NCBI GenBank assembly: GCA_905478925.1 | Contig: CAJQKQ010000018.1 | Location: 1 to 52,275, forward strand | DNA length: 52,275 nt | DNA from: an uncultured Verrucomicrobiales bacterium | Lineage (GTDB): Bacteria; Verrucomicrobiota; Verrucomicrobiia; Verrucomicrobiales; Akkermansiaceae | Direction: 5' to 3' | Shown here: in pieces, positions 33,760 to 42,236 of the stretch | How the letters are laid out: each line of letters starts with the position of its first letter | Position numbering within the stretch: position 1 is the first letter of the stretch | Translations under genes and position numbers: made by a program | The notes under the pieces: generated by a model | Told to the model about the DNA's origin: nothing | What the model saw: the letters and a program-made list of their open reading frames with translations, nothing else | Databases searched by the model: none

Positions 33760-34232
33760 GCGGGCAGTCTTTGAATTCTGAAACTAGATCGTGGCGGCCT
33801 GCTTATCTACGCTCTACCTAAATCACTGCCAACAAGGAAATTGCGAGTTACCAGCATGAAGGCGTAGCCGCATTTCAGCGAGGGCCCAGCCGACGACACC
33901 GATCTGCCCATGGCGGCCAAGATGGCGGCATTGCCGGTTCATCACGGAACAAGATCGCCCAAGCCCGAACGTCCATCGGAAGACTTTTTCTCAAGACCTT
34001 AAAAAGGTCCCGCACGATCTGAATAAGCCGGTCTGTAAAGCACCGAGAACAAAGCGGATGTGAAAAAGTAAAAGATAGTAGTGCCATAAGTTCAAAAGAA
34101 ATTAAGCTGGAAAAGGCTTACGATTCCACGAAGCGCCAAAATACAAGGAGACGCGTATGGCTGAACCGCTTTCACCCAAAGAGGCCTAGGCCGAAACTCT
34201 CACTACACAGAACAAACAGGAGCAATACCCAT
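33760..34232. other. Intergenic stretch without supported gene
   Basis: This 473-bp space between two divergent genes contains no convincing gene. An eleven-codon frame with a good AAGGAG site (34157-34189, MAEPLSPKEA) is too short to call. The sulfatase promoter probably lies here, but I cannot place it with confidence. Confidence 0.5.
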
Positions 34233-35768
34233 ATGATACGCACAATAATACTCACCTTCGCATTTGCTCTTTTTTCCAACTCAGCCAAGGCCAAGAAGCC
34301 AAACGTCATCATTCTCGTCGCTGATCAACTTCGCTATCAGTCCGTCGGCTTCACAGACGACCGAGCGATTACGCCGAATATCGACAAGCTCAAGCAGGAA
34401 GGCATGCTGTTTAAAAACTTTGTCGCCAATACACCGGTGTGCTCGGCCTTTCGCGGCTCGATGCTAACCGGCAAATACGCCAGCTCGACCGGTTACGTGG
34501 TCAATGAGCTACGCATCAACCCAAATCACGACACCTTTGCCCACGTCCTCAAGCTCGGCGGCTACCGCACCGACATGATCGGCAAGTGGCATTTATGGAC
34601 GCATAAGGCGGGTGGCCATGACGGAGCGGAAAACAATTACGTCCCACCAGGACCCTACCGACTCGGCTTCGACGATTATTGGGCGACCTATAACTTCGGC
34701 CATAACAACTTCAAGTGGAGCTACTGGACCGAAAGCCCCAAGGAGCACAAAGGCAAAATTTTCAAGCCAACCCATTTCACCAATCTGGCGATTGAACGCA
34801 TCAAGAAGCACGCCACCAGCGACGATCCGTTCGCCATGGTCGTCGCCTACAGTCCGCCGCATGATCCGTTCACCGCCTCTAACGTCCCGCAGAAGTACAA
34901 CGACATGTTCAAGGACGTCAAGTTTCCGCTGCCGCCAACCTGGCGGGAGCAGCCGGATCAGTATATGGACCGCAACACGCAGAAGGATCGCTGGATTAAT
35001 CACTGGAAACCTAAACTACCGGACATGATGCGCGCCTATTATGCCATGACAACCGCCTTGGACGTCGAGGTCGGACGCCTCATGCAGGCATTGAAAGACA
35101 GCAAAATCGATGGCGACACGATTGTCATCTTCACCTCTGACCACGGCGAGATGTTCGGTGCGCATGGACGAGTGTTTAAGATGATCTTTTATGAGGAGTC
35201 GGTGCGGGTACCGTTTATTGTTCGCTGGCCAAAAAATATACCGGCTGGAGCCGTCAGCGACGCCTGCATGGCGACGCCCGACATCATGCCGACCATTCTC
35301 GGGCTGACCGGGCAGCCTATTCCCAAAGCGGTTGAAGGCATGGACCTATCGCAGATCACCCTTGGCAAGACGGGTCCCGAACCCGAATTCGCCCTCATGC
35401 AGGGCATGGGCCACACGTATTTATGGAAGAACGGATTCGAATGGCGCGCCATCCGCGACAAGCAATACACCTACGGCCGCTACCTCATCGACGGCAAAGA
35501 GTTGCTGTTCGACAACCAGAATGACCCAACACAGGCCATAAACTTGGCGACTGTCGCCGCACACGCCAAGCTGCTGAAGACGATGCGCGACAAGATGAAT
35601 ACGCGCATGACGGCGCTCAACGACGGCTTTCACACCTGCACCTGGTACCGCGATAATTGGATCGACGACCGTGTTGTCACAGAGGGCGCGCAAGGCGTCT
35701 TTAAGCGCCAATTGGGTCCGACAATTCCCATCGACACGACCTACAGTGGCGTAAAGAAAACAAAGTAA
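34233..35768 (+). CDS. Secreted sulfatase, S1 family
   Basis: The 511-aa protein has a signal peptide (residues 1-20, IILTFAFALFSNSAKA) and the S1 sulfatase fold. KKPNVIILVADQLR supplies the first metal-binding Asp, and VCSAFRGSMLTGKYAS contains the formylglycine site Cys70 in the form C-x-A-x-R. IGKWHLW and FTSDHGEMFGAHG complete the metal site. The cysteine must be oxidised by an FGE or anaerobic SME; neither maturase gene is in this window. It likely desulfates a polysaccharide in the periplasm, working with the neighbouring alpha-galactosidase. An AGGAG site precedes the ATG. Base composition differs from the flanking core genes, as for the galactosidase. Confidence 0.93.
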   Translation: MIRTIILTFAFALFSNSAKAKKPNVIILVADQLRYQSVGFTDDRAITPNIDKLKQEGMLFKNFVANTPVCSAFRGSMLTGKYASSTGYVVNELRINPNHDTFAHVLKLGGYRTDMIGKWHLWTHKAGGHDGAENNYVPPGPYRLGFDDYWATYNFGHNNFKWSYWTESPKEHKGKIFKPTHFTNLAIERIKKHATSDDPFAMVVAYSPPHDPFTASNVPQKYNDMFKDVKFPLPPTWREQPDQYMDRNTQKDRWINHWKPKLPDMMRAYYAMTTALDVEVGRLMQALKDSKIDGDTIVIFTSDHGEMFGAHGRVFKMIFYEESVRVPFIVRWPKNIPAGAVSDACMATPDIMPTILGLTGQPIPKAVEGMDLSQITLGKTGPEPEFALMQGMGHTYLWKNGFEWRAIRDKQYTYGRYLIDGKELLFDNQNDPTQAINLATVAAHAKLLKTMRDKMNTRMTALNDGFHTCTWYRDNWIDDRVVTEGAQGVFKRQLGPTIPIDTTYSGVKKTK

Positions 35769-36092
35769 TGAGATTTACGGTTCTCAAAGCCATTCCCCAA
35801 CGACATCACCCCCCTTTTCCCCGCCCTCCAGTCTTCGCCAAGGCTACGACCGGCAGGCCGGTCCGGACAACGCCTGTTTCAGGAGCCTACGGCCAAAAGC
35901 AAATTCCTAGCAGTCAGTCAGTCGGAGGAGGCGACTGAATCAACCCCGTCCGCACCTTCATCCGCCACGAGGAAATCGAATTTTCCCGCAGCCTCAGTCC
36001 GCCAGTCAGTGAAATGGTTAAAATTCACAATGTGAATCCAAACCCCTTTGACTCAGCCAGGTTACTTTGCGAGGACTCCACCGACGGATTCT
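35769..36092. other. Intergenic stretch after the sulfatase gene
   Basis: About 320 bp without a supported gene. It includes a short palindrome GACCGGCAGGCCGGTC (at about 35859) and a fragment-like open frame near 35960-36090 that I cannot identify. Confidence 0.4.
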
Positions 36093-36197
36093 AGCGTAGT
36101 GGTGACTTTCAGTCGCCACCCGCAATAAGCAGCCGGGCTGTCTCCACCTCTTGAGTCAAGCGGCCGCCTGACCGCCGTAGCCTTTGACCTTGGAGTG
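36093..36197. repeat. REP-like repeat, copy 2 (uninterrupted)
   Basis: Contains the hairpin GTGGTGACTTTCAGTCGCCAC, the stretch GCCGGGCTGTCTCCACCTC and CCGCCGTAGCC. It is the uninterrupted counterpart of the copy at 31207-31577. It abuts the truncated transposase fragment, which fits a REP sequence associated with its own transposase. Confidence 0.85.
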
Positions 36198-36354
36198 CCT
36201 CACCCAAAGTGTGCAGGAACATCCAGCGGTCGTCGTCACCCAGAACAATATTCTCCCGACGATTTCCCCGTGCCATGACATGGTAGATGGCTCCGGGGTA
36301 TTGGATACGAGGAGTTCTGCTGGATGAAGAAGTGTGAATTACAAGATTTATCAC
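36196..36354 (-). pseudogene. Truncated REP-associated tyrosine transposase (RAYT), N-terminal fragment
   Basis: The minus strand encodes SRTPRIQYPGAIYHVMARGN followed by RRENIVLGDDDRWMFLHTLGEA, which is the conserved start of RAYT (IS200-like Y1) transposases. Only about 53 residues remain; the HUH-containing middle and the catalytic Tyr are absent. Its far end runs into a REP-like repeat, and a miniature element (36362) lies just upstream. It is a relic of the transposase that may once have mobilised the local REP sequences. Confidence 0.75.
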
Positions 36355-36361
36355 CTGACCC

Positions 36362-36541
36362 GAATGGCACGAGGTTAAGCACTTTTCTATGGTGGAGCCC
36401 TTTTAGAAAAAGAGGTCAGCCGAAAAGACAGACGGGCTCGAACTGCGGCACCATAAGGCCTTGGCCGATCTTGCCGCCAATACCTGAGAGCTACGGAGAT
36501 CTAACTAAATCAACGAAAAATCGCTTAAACTCGTGCCATTC
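36362..36541. mobile_element. Miniature inverted-repeat element, copy 1
   Basis: A 180-bp element with 18-bp terminal inverted repeats GAATGGCACGAGGTTAAG and CTTAAACTCGTGCCATTC (one mismatch). It is nearly identical to copy 2 at 39275-39455. The direct repeat TCACCTGACCC flanks both sides. No coding capacity. Confidence 0.9.
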
Positions 36542-36677
36542 TCACCTGACCCCTTTTTATGCTGGATCGAAATGCACTGGATCTGGGTGAGTTGATGAAC
36601 GTCGACATTGCGGAAAAGTCGCCGAGCGCCTTCTTTTTGGTCTTGTCGCCGTTCGTCAACTTTGCTAGACCGCTCCT

Positions 36678-36965
36678 ATGAACATCGTCAGTGTGAACGA
36701 TCTTGCCGCTTCCATCAGACAAGCGCGGAAGAAGCTCGGCTGGACCCAGGCGGAACTAGCAGAACGATCAGGAGTAAGCCGGGACTGGATCATCGGGCTG
36801 GAAAAGGGGAAGCCATCGCTCGAACTGGGGCTCGTTCTCCGGACGCTAAAGGCACTGGATTTACCGCTCTCGATTGGTAGGCAGGGGCAATCCGCGCCAT
36901 CGGACGATGTGATCAATTTGGATGATGTGCTCAACACCAACACGGAGGGCGACGAACAGAATTGA
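36678..36965 (+). CDS. hipB: HipB-like antitoxin, XRE-type regulator
   Basis: The 95-aa protein has a Cro/CI helix-turn-helix (residues 9-63: [20 protein letters not shown] followed by [20 protein letters not shown]) and an acidic tail (residues 70-95). HipB binds operators upstream of the operon and inhibits the kinase HipA. It overlaps the hipA start by four bases (TTGA). The region just upstream (36542-36677) contains a GTCAACTTTGCTAGA stretch as a possible promoter; operator palindromes are not obvious. Confidence 0.88.
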   Translation: MNIVSVNDLAASIRQARKKLGWTQAELAERSGVSRDWIIGLEKGKPSLELGLVLRTLKALDLPLSIGRQGQSAPSDDVINLDDVLNTNTEGDEQN

Positions 36966-38260
36966 ATACCCTGAGCGTTATCGCGAATCAGCAGAAGATG
37001 GGGACGGTCGAGCGGCGAAATAATCGTCTGGTGTTCCGGTACGCAAGCAAATGGCAATCTTCCGGAGGAGCATTCCCATTGTCGGCATCGATGCCTTTGG
37101 TTCAGGGCGAGCATCCACATTCCAAAATCGAGCCCTATCTGTGGAATCTTCTCCCGGACAACGGAACTGTGCTCGAAGAGTGGGGAAAGCGGTTTCATGT
37201 CAGCCACAACAATGTTTTCAGCTTGCTGGAGCATGTCGGTGAGGATTGTGCCGGGGCGATCCAATTCATCCCGGAAGCACGCGAAGCTGAATTGCTCGAT
37301 CAGAATCATGAGGAAGAAGTCGAATGGATTGCCGACGCGGATCTAGCCAAGCGCATTGAGACGCTTCTCACCGATCACGGAGCACAGCGAACAGGCACGG
37401 ATGCAGGTCAGTTCAGCCTGGCGGGAGCTCAACCCAAAACCGCACTCTACCAGTCCCCGCAAACCGGCAAGTGGGGGATTCCCGGAGGTCAGACACCGAC
37501 AACCCATATTCTCAAACCCGCGTCCAAAGATTTTCCGGGTTATGCGGAGAACGAACACTTTTGCCTAACCCTCACCTCCCAACTCGGGATCAAAAGCGCC
37601 AACTCCTCGGTTCTTCACTGTGGAGATGTTCCGGTGATTTGCGTGAAACGCTACGACCGTATTTTCAAAGGTGAGCGGTGTCTGCGAATCCATCAGGAAG
37701 ATTTCTGCCAAGCAAGAGCGCTCCCACCTTCCAAGAAATATCAAAACGAAGGTGGGCCGTCTGTCCAAGACGTCGCGAACACAATCTGGGATATTTCAAG
37801 CAAAGCGCGGGATGACATTGAGACATTTGCGAAAGCACTGATCGTCAACTTTCTCATCTCGGGCACAGATGCCCACGCCAAGAATTACTCGCTACTGATT
37901 GCCGGGAATAATCAGGTCCGTCTCGCTCCGCTTTACGACATCGCCAGCACCCTGCCATATCCGAAAAAGGTTTCCCCGCACAAAGCCAAGCTGGCGATGA
38001 AGATCGGCAGTAAATACCGGGTGAAGGAGATCGAAGCGCGGCACTGGCAGCAATGCGCAAAACAACTGCGCCTCAAAACCAATGGCTTTATGGCGATGTT
38101 CGAAGCCCTCGCCAAGCAACTGGCTCAGGCGTGCGCAGCAACATCCGCTGAATTGCAATCCCAAGGCCTGACGCACGAGGTCATTGAGGCACTAGCCCAA
38201 AGTATCACGGAACGAAGTGAAGCCGTGATCAAGCAATACTTTCCGCCTTACAATCCTTGA
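36962..38260 (+). CDS. hipA: HipA-like serine/threonine kinase toxin
   Basis: The 432-aa protein matches Hip[13 protein letters not shown] with the autophosphorylated Ser152, [12 protein letters not shown] with catalytic Asp303 and Asn308, and [10 protein letters not shown] with the metal-binding Asp326. HipA phosphorylates glutamyl-tRNA synthetase (or another target in divergent homologues), which triggers growth arrest and persistence. It starts with TTG overlapping the hipB stop, so the two are coupled. All catalytic residues are intact. It is flanked by miniature elements on both sides. Confidence 0.93.
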   Translation: MNTLSVIANQQKMGTVERRNNRLVFRYASKWQSSGGAFPLSASMPLVQGEHPHSKIEPYLWNLLPDNGTVLEEWGKRFHVSHNNVFSLLEHVGEDCAGAIQFIPEAREAELLDQNHEEEVEWIADADLAKRIETLLTDHGAQRTGTDAGQFSLAGAQPKTALYQSPQTGKWGIPGGQTPTTHILKPASKDFPGYAENEHFCLTLTSQLGIKSANSSVLHCGDVPVICVKRYDRIFKGERCLRIHQEDFCQARALPPSKKYQNEGGPSVQDVANTIWDISSKARDDIETFAKALIVNFLISGTDAHAKNYSLLIAGNNQVRLAPLYDIASTLPYPKKVSPHKAKLAMKIGSKYRVKEIEARHWQQCAKQLRLKTNGFMAMFEALAKQLAQACAATSAELQSQGLTHEVIEALAQSITERSEAVIKQYFPPYNP

Positions 38261-38589
38261 ATACGGGACCGATCTCGATACGGCGTGCGGAGGTGGCAAC
38301 CCACTAAAGATTGGGCAAATTTATCGTGCGGTGGAGGTGTGCCGATGACGATGCTTCGATCCAGTAGACTACGAGAGTTGGATAAATCAAATGAAGCACA
38401 GCTATGGGCATTTGAAACGCGATGGAAGTGGATCTGTTGCGGAGGCGCAGGTAATTTCGTTATATTTGACCCCGCGTCTCCTGTAACAAGGAGCGCTGCC
38501 AGCTTTGTAGCGATGCCAGGGGCGATGCCCGAGCGATCGAGACTCCGGGGGGTTCTGAAGCGCCTGCTCTGCGGACGAGCAGCCTCGCA

Positions 38590-38770
38590 GGAGCGCCTTT
38601 GACCCGAATAATGCATAACCGACCGCTCCCAGCTTCCAACGTTTGATTTCAGCTGGCACGGCATCCTCACGGACAATGCCGAAGTCGAGGCGTCCGTCGG
38701 CCACCGCCCGAACCACATCGGCGCTGCGCATTTGCTCGAGTTCGATCAGGGCTGCGCCGCGTGCCTTGGG
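38590..38770 (-). pseudogene. Fragment of a LysR-type regulator substrate-binding domain
   Basis: The minus strand reads ALIELEQMRSADVVRAVADG and RLDFGIVREDAVPAEIKRW, then GYALFGSKALL. This matches the centre of LysR substrate-binding domains, but the frame has no helix-turn-helix and loses similarity on both sides. It is a gene remnant in the repeat-rich zone 38261-39749. Confidence 0.65.
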
Positions 38771-39037
38771 GAGATCTTACTTGCGGAGAATTGTTTTTCA
38801 AATGCTTCATACTCGGGATGCCAAGGGCTAGCCGAACCCGGCCAAAGCTAGGGATGGACGGACGACTGGATTCACGAGCACCGTATCGCATAGGGACAGT
38901 CCCGCAGTAGGGATTGCACCGTAAACCTCATACCTACGGGAAACGACGTTGAGATCGAGGGGGGATTTTGGGGCGAATGGGGCATTTTCCGTTGTTCGGC
39001 CTGTCGGTGAGGCTGGCAAAAACCTAATCGTCAGTAA

Positions 39038-39186
39038 ATGGGATCAGGTGCTGCATCGCACCACATTTCTCGTCGGGTCACCCTTAGCGGGTGAGCCGGC
39101 TGATCTGGAATTTTACAAACGACAGGATGAGGGTGAAAAAGCAAAAAGAGAGTAAGAAAATGTTGTGATGAAGCACCTGAACCCAT
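39038..39186. repeat. Inverted-repeat element of the GGGTCAGG type
   Basis: The ends 39038-39068 (ATGGGATCAGGTGCTGCATC...) and 39158-39186 are reverse complements with a few mismatches. Related sequence occurs at 49888-49918. Short repeats of this type often accompany RAYT transposases. The rest of 38771-39037 holds no gene that I recognise. Confidence 0.65.
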
Positions 39187-39274
39187 GGATATTCTTGGAG
39201 TAATACCGAGGGATGGGAATTTGAAGAAAAGGCTAGGGGAGTTTGAGAAAATGTTAAATAGCGAGGACTGACCC

Positions 39275-39455
39275 GAATGGCACGAGGTTAAGGCCCTTTT
39301 CTATGGTGGAGCCTTTTTAGAAAAAGAGGTCAGCCGAAAAGACAGACGGGCTCGAACTGCGGCACCATAAGGCCTTGGCCGATCTTGCCGCCAATACCTG
39401 AGAGCTACGGAGATCTAACTAAATCAACGAAAAATCGCTTAACCTCGTGCCATTC
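39275..39455. mobile_element. Miniature inverted-repeat element, copy 2
   Basis: A 181-bp near-identical copy of 36362-36541, with ends GAATGGCACGAGGTTAAG and CTTAACCTCGTGCCATTC, which are perfect complements. It is flanked on both sides by AGGACTGACCC. Confidence 0.9.
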
Positions 39456-39466
39456 AGGACTGACCC

Positions 39467-39650
39467 GAATGGCACTAACTTAAGAGAAATTCCTGTAAAA
39501 TTAATGGCTTGCGAAGACACGGAGTCTGCGAGGTGATCAACGATTTCTTTCCTTCTAAATCAAAGGGTTTTGAGAACCTTTCCTGTCCGCCCGGATCCTC
39601 CCTCGAAGATCCGATTTTTGTCCCAAATAGCCCTTAAGTTAGTGCCATTC
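39467..39650. mobile_element. Related miniature element with a different interior
   Basis: A 184-bp element with perfect 18-bp inverted ends GAATGGCACTAACTTAAG and CTTAAGTTAGTGCCATTC. The terminal motif and size match the other two copies, but the interior is unrelated. It follows copy 2 directly and is bounded by ACTGACCC on both sides. Confidence 0.85.
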
Positions 39651-39749
39651 GGGACTGACCCCATAAAACACTCCGCCGCCCCGAGCATTGTTCGCCCCCC
39701 CCTTCGTTAGAGCCGACGCAAATCTCGGCCTATTTCGAGTTCCAGTTCG

Positions 39750-40640
39750 TCAATTGGATCCTTCGAACTCCGCAACCAAGTGAGAAGCATAGCTCGTCAT
39801 CGAGGCCTCTTCAGTCGTGCGGTAGCGCATGAAAAACCAATCCGGTATCAAGGCAGTTGACTTGCGGTGCTGATAGATCTCGTCCTGAATATTTCGGGCC
39901 GACATCACTGGCTCATTTCCCGCCGATAGGAGATTGAGGCGTTCCAGAGAGTGCTCCGAAAGCTGCTCAAGACGGCGTGTCGTCGCTAAGCTGTCCTGGA
40001 TCTGTTTGATTAAAAATTTCAATCCCGGCAACAATGGCAACAAAGTGCTCATGATGAGACCCTTCAACGTAAGGTCCAATGCCAGGCTGGTTACTACAAC
40101 GACCAAAACAAAGGCTCCGGTTGTCCACCCTAATACATGAAGATACCGAGTCCTAAGCTTCTCGTCCCAGCGAGAATTGATGCGCTGGCAGATGGCGGTT
40201 GCTGCTCCCTCTGGGAGGTTATCGAGTGTGACCGGATACCAGTCCTTCAGTGTTCCCTCAGACTTTCCCTCGCGGTCATAGTGGTTTGATAGCTCCACCA
40301 TCTTATCTTCCGGCGGGCACTTGATCATAGGGCTTGCGGGGATACCAAGCACGTCGCAGTCGAAGAGTTCCTGGATTCCCGCAGCTTCGCTTTGCTTCCG
40401 CCTGTAGATCGGAGTGAACACTACGAAACTGAGGAATGTGGCAAGTAGGGCCCAGCACCCAGCGAGCAACGAAAGGTCAATATCAGCCGCAAAAACCCGA
40501 ATGATCGAGATCAACACGGTGATAACGACCGTTAAAAAAAAGTCGGCAATCCACCAGCCCTTGGCCTCACTGTAAAGTTGGCGTTGGGCTTTGAGCCGAC
40601 GATTTGACTTTTCGCTCGATTGCTTCGGATTGAGGCTCAT
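39750..40640 (-). CDS. CBASS S-4TM pore-forming effector
   Basis: The 296-aa protein has four membrane segments in two pairs: DFFLTVVITVLISIIRVF and LLAGCWALLATFLSFVVF near residues 30-80, then TGAFVLVVVVTSLALDL and IMSTLLPLLPGLKFLI near residues 175-220. It has a basic N-terminus with the family-like segment NRRLKAQRQLYSEAKGWW. This is the layout of the SMODS-associated 4TM (S-4TM) effector family, which is thought to damage the membrane when a cyclic nucleotide is bound. The ATG at 40640 overlaps the CD-NTase stop by four bases (ATGA), which fixes the start. It works as the killing arm of the abortive-infection pair with the CD-NTase. Confidence 0.8.
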   Translation of the reverse strand: MSLNPKQSSEKSNRRLKAQRQLYSEAKGWWIADFFLTVVITVLISIIRVFAADIDLSLLAGCWALLATFLSFVVFTPIYRRKQSEAAGIQELFDCDVLGIPASPMIKCPPEDKMVELSNHYDREGKSEGTLKDWYPVTLDNLPEGAATAICQRINSRWDEKLRTRYLHVLGWTTGAFVLVVVVTSLALDLTLKGLIMSTLLPLLPGLKFLIKQIQDSLATTRRLEQLSEHSLERLNLLSAGNEPVMSARNIQDEIYQHRKSTALIPDWFFMRYRTTEEASMTSYASHLVAEFEGSN

Positions 40641-41530
40641 ACGAACAGCGAATTGGTATAGGTATAAGATGGAAACTTTCCTGCAAAGACAAGATCCCAC
40701 CAGGAGAAGGCGTTTTTCGTGTTACCTGCCTTCTCTGCCGCACGAGCTTTGGCCGAGCGGATCTTGGCGGTTGCCAAGCGAGACAGGGCAATCTCTTTCT
40801 TCGCCTGACTCGAGCACGCATGCACGAGTCCGGAAATTCCTTTCGGATCCTGAATGGCTGCTAGTCCACAGGCATCGAGCTTCCGAAAAATGGTGTCCAT
40901 GTCGATGTCGTAGGCAATCGTGGATTCGGACTCCATCCACTTGGTGATCCGGAGTTCGAGGTAAAACGAAGAAATTGGAACGTCTCGATAGTATTTCCAA
41001 GCCTTGGCAAATCGAATGAGTTTCTTCAGTTTTTTGCCGAGGCGGTCGTTCTCGGTGACCACATACGAATTGTGGAGCGAGGGGGCGGACTCCATCCAGC
41101 CACCCGAGCCATCAGGAATGTGATAGACGGACTTGCCATTCTCGGTGCGGAGGTAATCCGCAGGGATCACCTCCGCGGTGTCCCAGTCCCCAGACCCGAA
41201 GTCGAGAACCACAGCTGGGGAGTCTACGTAGACGGTTGTATTTGTGAAGCGCTTCTGCAGGCTCTCTTTGATTTCTCTGAGCGACGTAACGGAATTCGCC
41301 TTGAGTTTGTCGGTTGGAATCGACGCGAAGAGGTCAACGTCGCTGTGGTGCGCAATACTGGTGCCGTTGTTAGCGGAGCCTGAGTAGAATAGTTGTTTCA
41401 AGTTGAAGTCATCTTCCAAGCGGCGAGTGATGGACTGCTTGTGAGAGGAGGCTTTTCCAGAAATGGAGCCGCCGGGAGTGATCTTGCTGTGAAAGGCCTC
41501 GAAGCCCTGTGTAATTGTTCGTGTTGCCAT
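40637..41530 (-). CDS. CBASS CD-NTase (SMODS nucleotidyltransferase)
   Basis: The 297-aa protein has the nucleotidyltransferase signature SGSANNGTSIAHHSDVDLF: Gly51-Ser52 bind the triphosphate and Asp64/Asp66 bind metal, with a third Asp110 in AVVLDFGSG. ENDRLGKKLKKLIRFAKAWK is the helical spine of SMODS-family CD-NTases. On phage infection these enzymes make a cyclic di- or trinucleotide. The product type cannot be predicted here. The gene leads the two-gene operon with the S-4TM effector and is transcribed divergently from the restriction-modification operon, with 103 bp between. No Cap2/Cap3 ancillary genes, so this is a minimal (type I) CBASS. Confidence 0.85.
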   Translation of the reverse strand: MATRTITQGFEAFHSKITPGGSISGKASSHKQSITRRLEDDFNLKQLFYSGSANNGTSIAHHSDVDLFASIPTDKLKANSVTSLREIKESLQKRFTNTTVYVDSPAVVLDFGSGDWDTAEVIPADYLRTENGKSVYHIPDGSGGWMESAPSLHNSYVVTENDRLGKKLKKLIRFAKAWKYYRDVPISSFYLELRITKWMESESTIAYDIDMDTIFRKLDACGLAAIQDPKGISGLVHACSSQAKKEIALSRLATAKIRSAKARAAEKAGNTKNAFSWWDLVFAGKFPSYTYTNSLFV

Positions 41531-41592
41531 TTATCGTAATTGGTTTAGGAGGTATAAAGCATACCGCTAAAATAAATGCAACAACTTTCTTC

Positions 41593-41632
41593 TTGTGAAA
41601 TCGCGGTATTGAATATACTTCTACTTAGAAGT
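41593..41632 (+). promoter_or_regulatory. Promoter and palindrome before the type I R-M operon
   Basis: TATACT at 41614-41619 makes a good -10, with TTGTGA (41593-41598, 15-bp spacer) as a weak -35. The palindrome ACTTCTACTTAGAAGT (41617-41632) overlaps it and the start of the first gene, so a repressor may act here. A second palindrome, GGTATAAAGCATACC (41552-41566), lies on the CBASS side. Confidence 0.45.
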
Positions 41633-41633
41633 G

Positions 41634-42236
41634 ATGGAAATGCAGTGGAAAATCAAAGACTTTGCCCAATTTTTTGGCGGCTTCCAAACCCGCCAGGGCG
41701 TTAAAACCCAATCAGACGGGGGCTACTTCCTCGTTCAAATTCGAGATTTCGGCAATTCTCGGACTTGGCTGGATCCTTCAAATTTTGCAAAAGTCAGCCC
41801 GAAAGGGATCAACCCTGACTCTTGTCTCCGCCCGGGAGACGTTCTTTTTCTCGCCAAAGGTGCGCGAAATTTCGCCTATGCGATTCCCGAATCCTTGCCA
41901 TCTCCGCTCTTGGCCGGATCTTATTTTTTCATCGTTCGACCCAACAAGTCGGTATTTCCGCCCTACTTATCGTGGTTCCTGAATCAAGAGCCTGCCCGTC
42001 GCCATTTTGTTCAGAATGCCACGACCGGCGCTCACATGCCGGTGGTTCGACGCGATGATCTGGAGAACCTGAAGGTTCCGATCCCTTCATTGGCCACTCA
42101 ACGGAAGATCGTCGAGTTCGCAACGCTGGCCAATCAACAAAGGAAACTTCTCGCTGAACTCGCTGAGAAGAAAGATACCCTTGCTACCGCCGCGTGTCTC
42201 CGCGCCGCCAATCAATCCAACGACCCCAACTCATGA
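41634..42236 (+). CDS. Half-length HsdS (single target-recognition domain)
   Basis: A 200-aa protein with one HsdS-type target-recognition domain (about residues 1-150, with the usual LRPGDVLFLAKGARNFAYAI core). One C-terminal coiled-coil helix follows (residues 155-190, TQRKIVEFATLANQQRKLLAEL). Normal HsdS has two of each. Half subunits can dimerise and give a palindromic recognition sequence, or swap with a full subunit. It overlaps the start of hsdM by four bases. The start could be any of three close codons (41631 GTG, 41634 ATG or 41640 ATG). Its position upstream of hsdM, with a second, complete HsdS downstream, is unusual. Confidence 0.8.
   Translation: MEMQWKIKDFAQFFGGFQTRQGVKTQSDGGYFLVQIRDFGNSRTWLDPSNFAKVSPKGINPDSCLRPGDVLFLAKGARNFAYAIPESLPSPLLAGSYFFIVRPNKSVFPPYLSWFLNQEPARRHFVQNATTGAHMPVVRRDDLENLKVPIPSLATQRKIVEFATLANQQRKLLAELAEKKDTLATAACLRAANQSNDPNS

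Noticed and set aside
34157..34189. Eleven-codon frame with a good Shine-Dalgarno site before the sulfatase gene
   Set aside because: Too short to support; possibly a relic.
38285..38602. A 105-codon plus-strand frame after hipA
   Set aside because: No similarity to anything that I know, no ribosome binding site, and it lies in a repeat and pseudogene zone.
38828..39019. A 63-codon minus-strand frame in the repeat zone
   Set aside because: It is reminiscent of repeat-encoded frames, but no family could be named and no start signal is visible.
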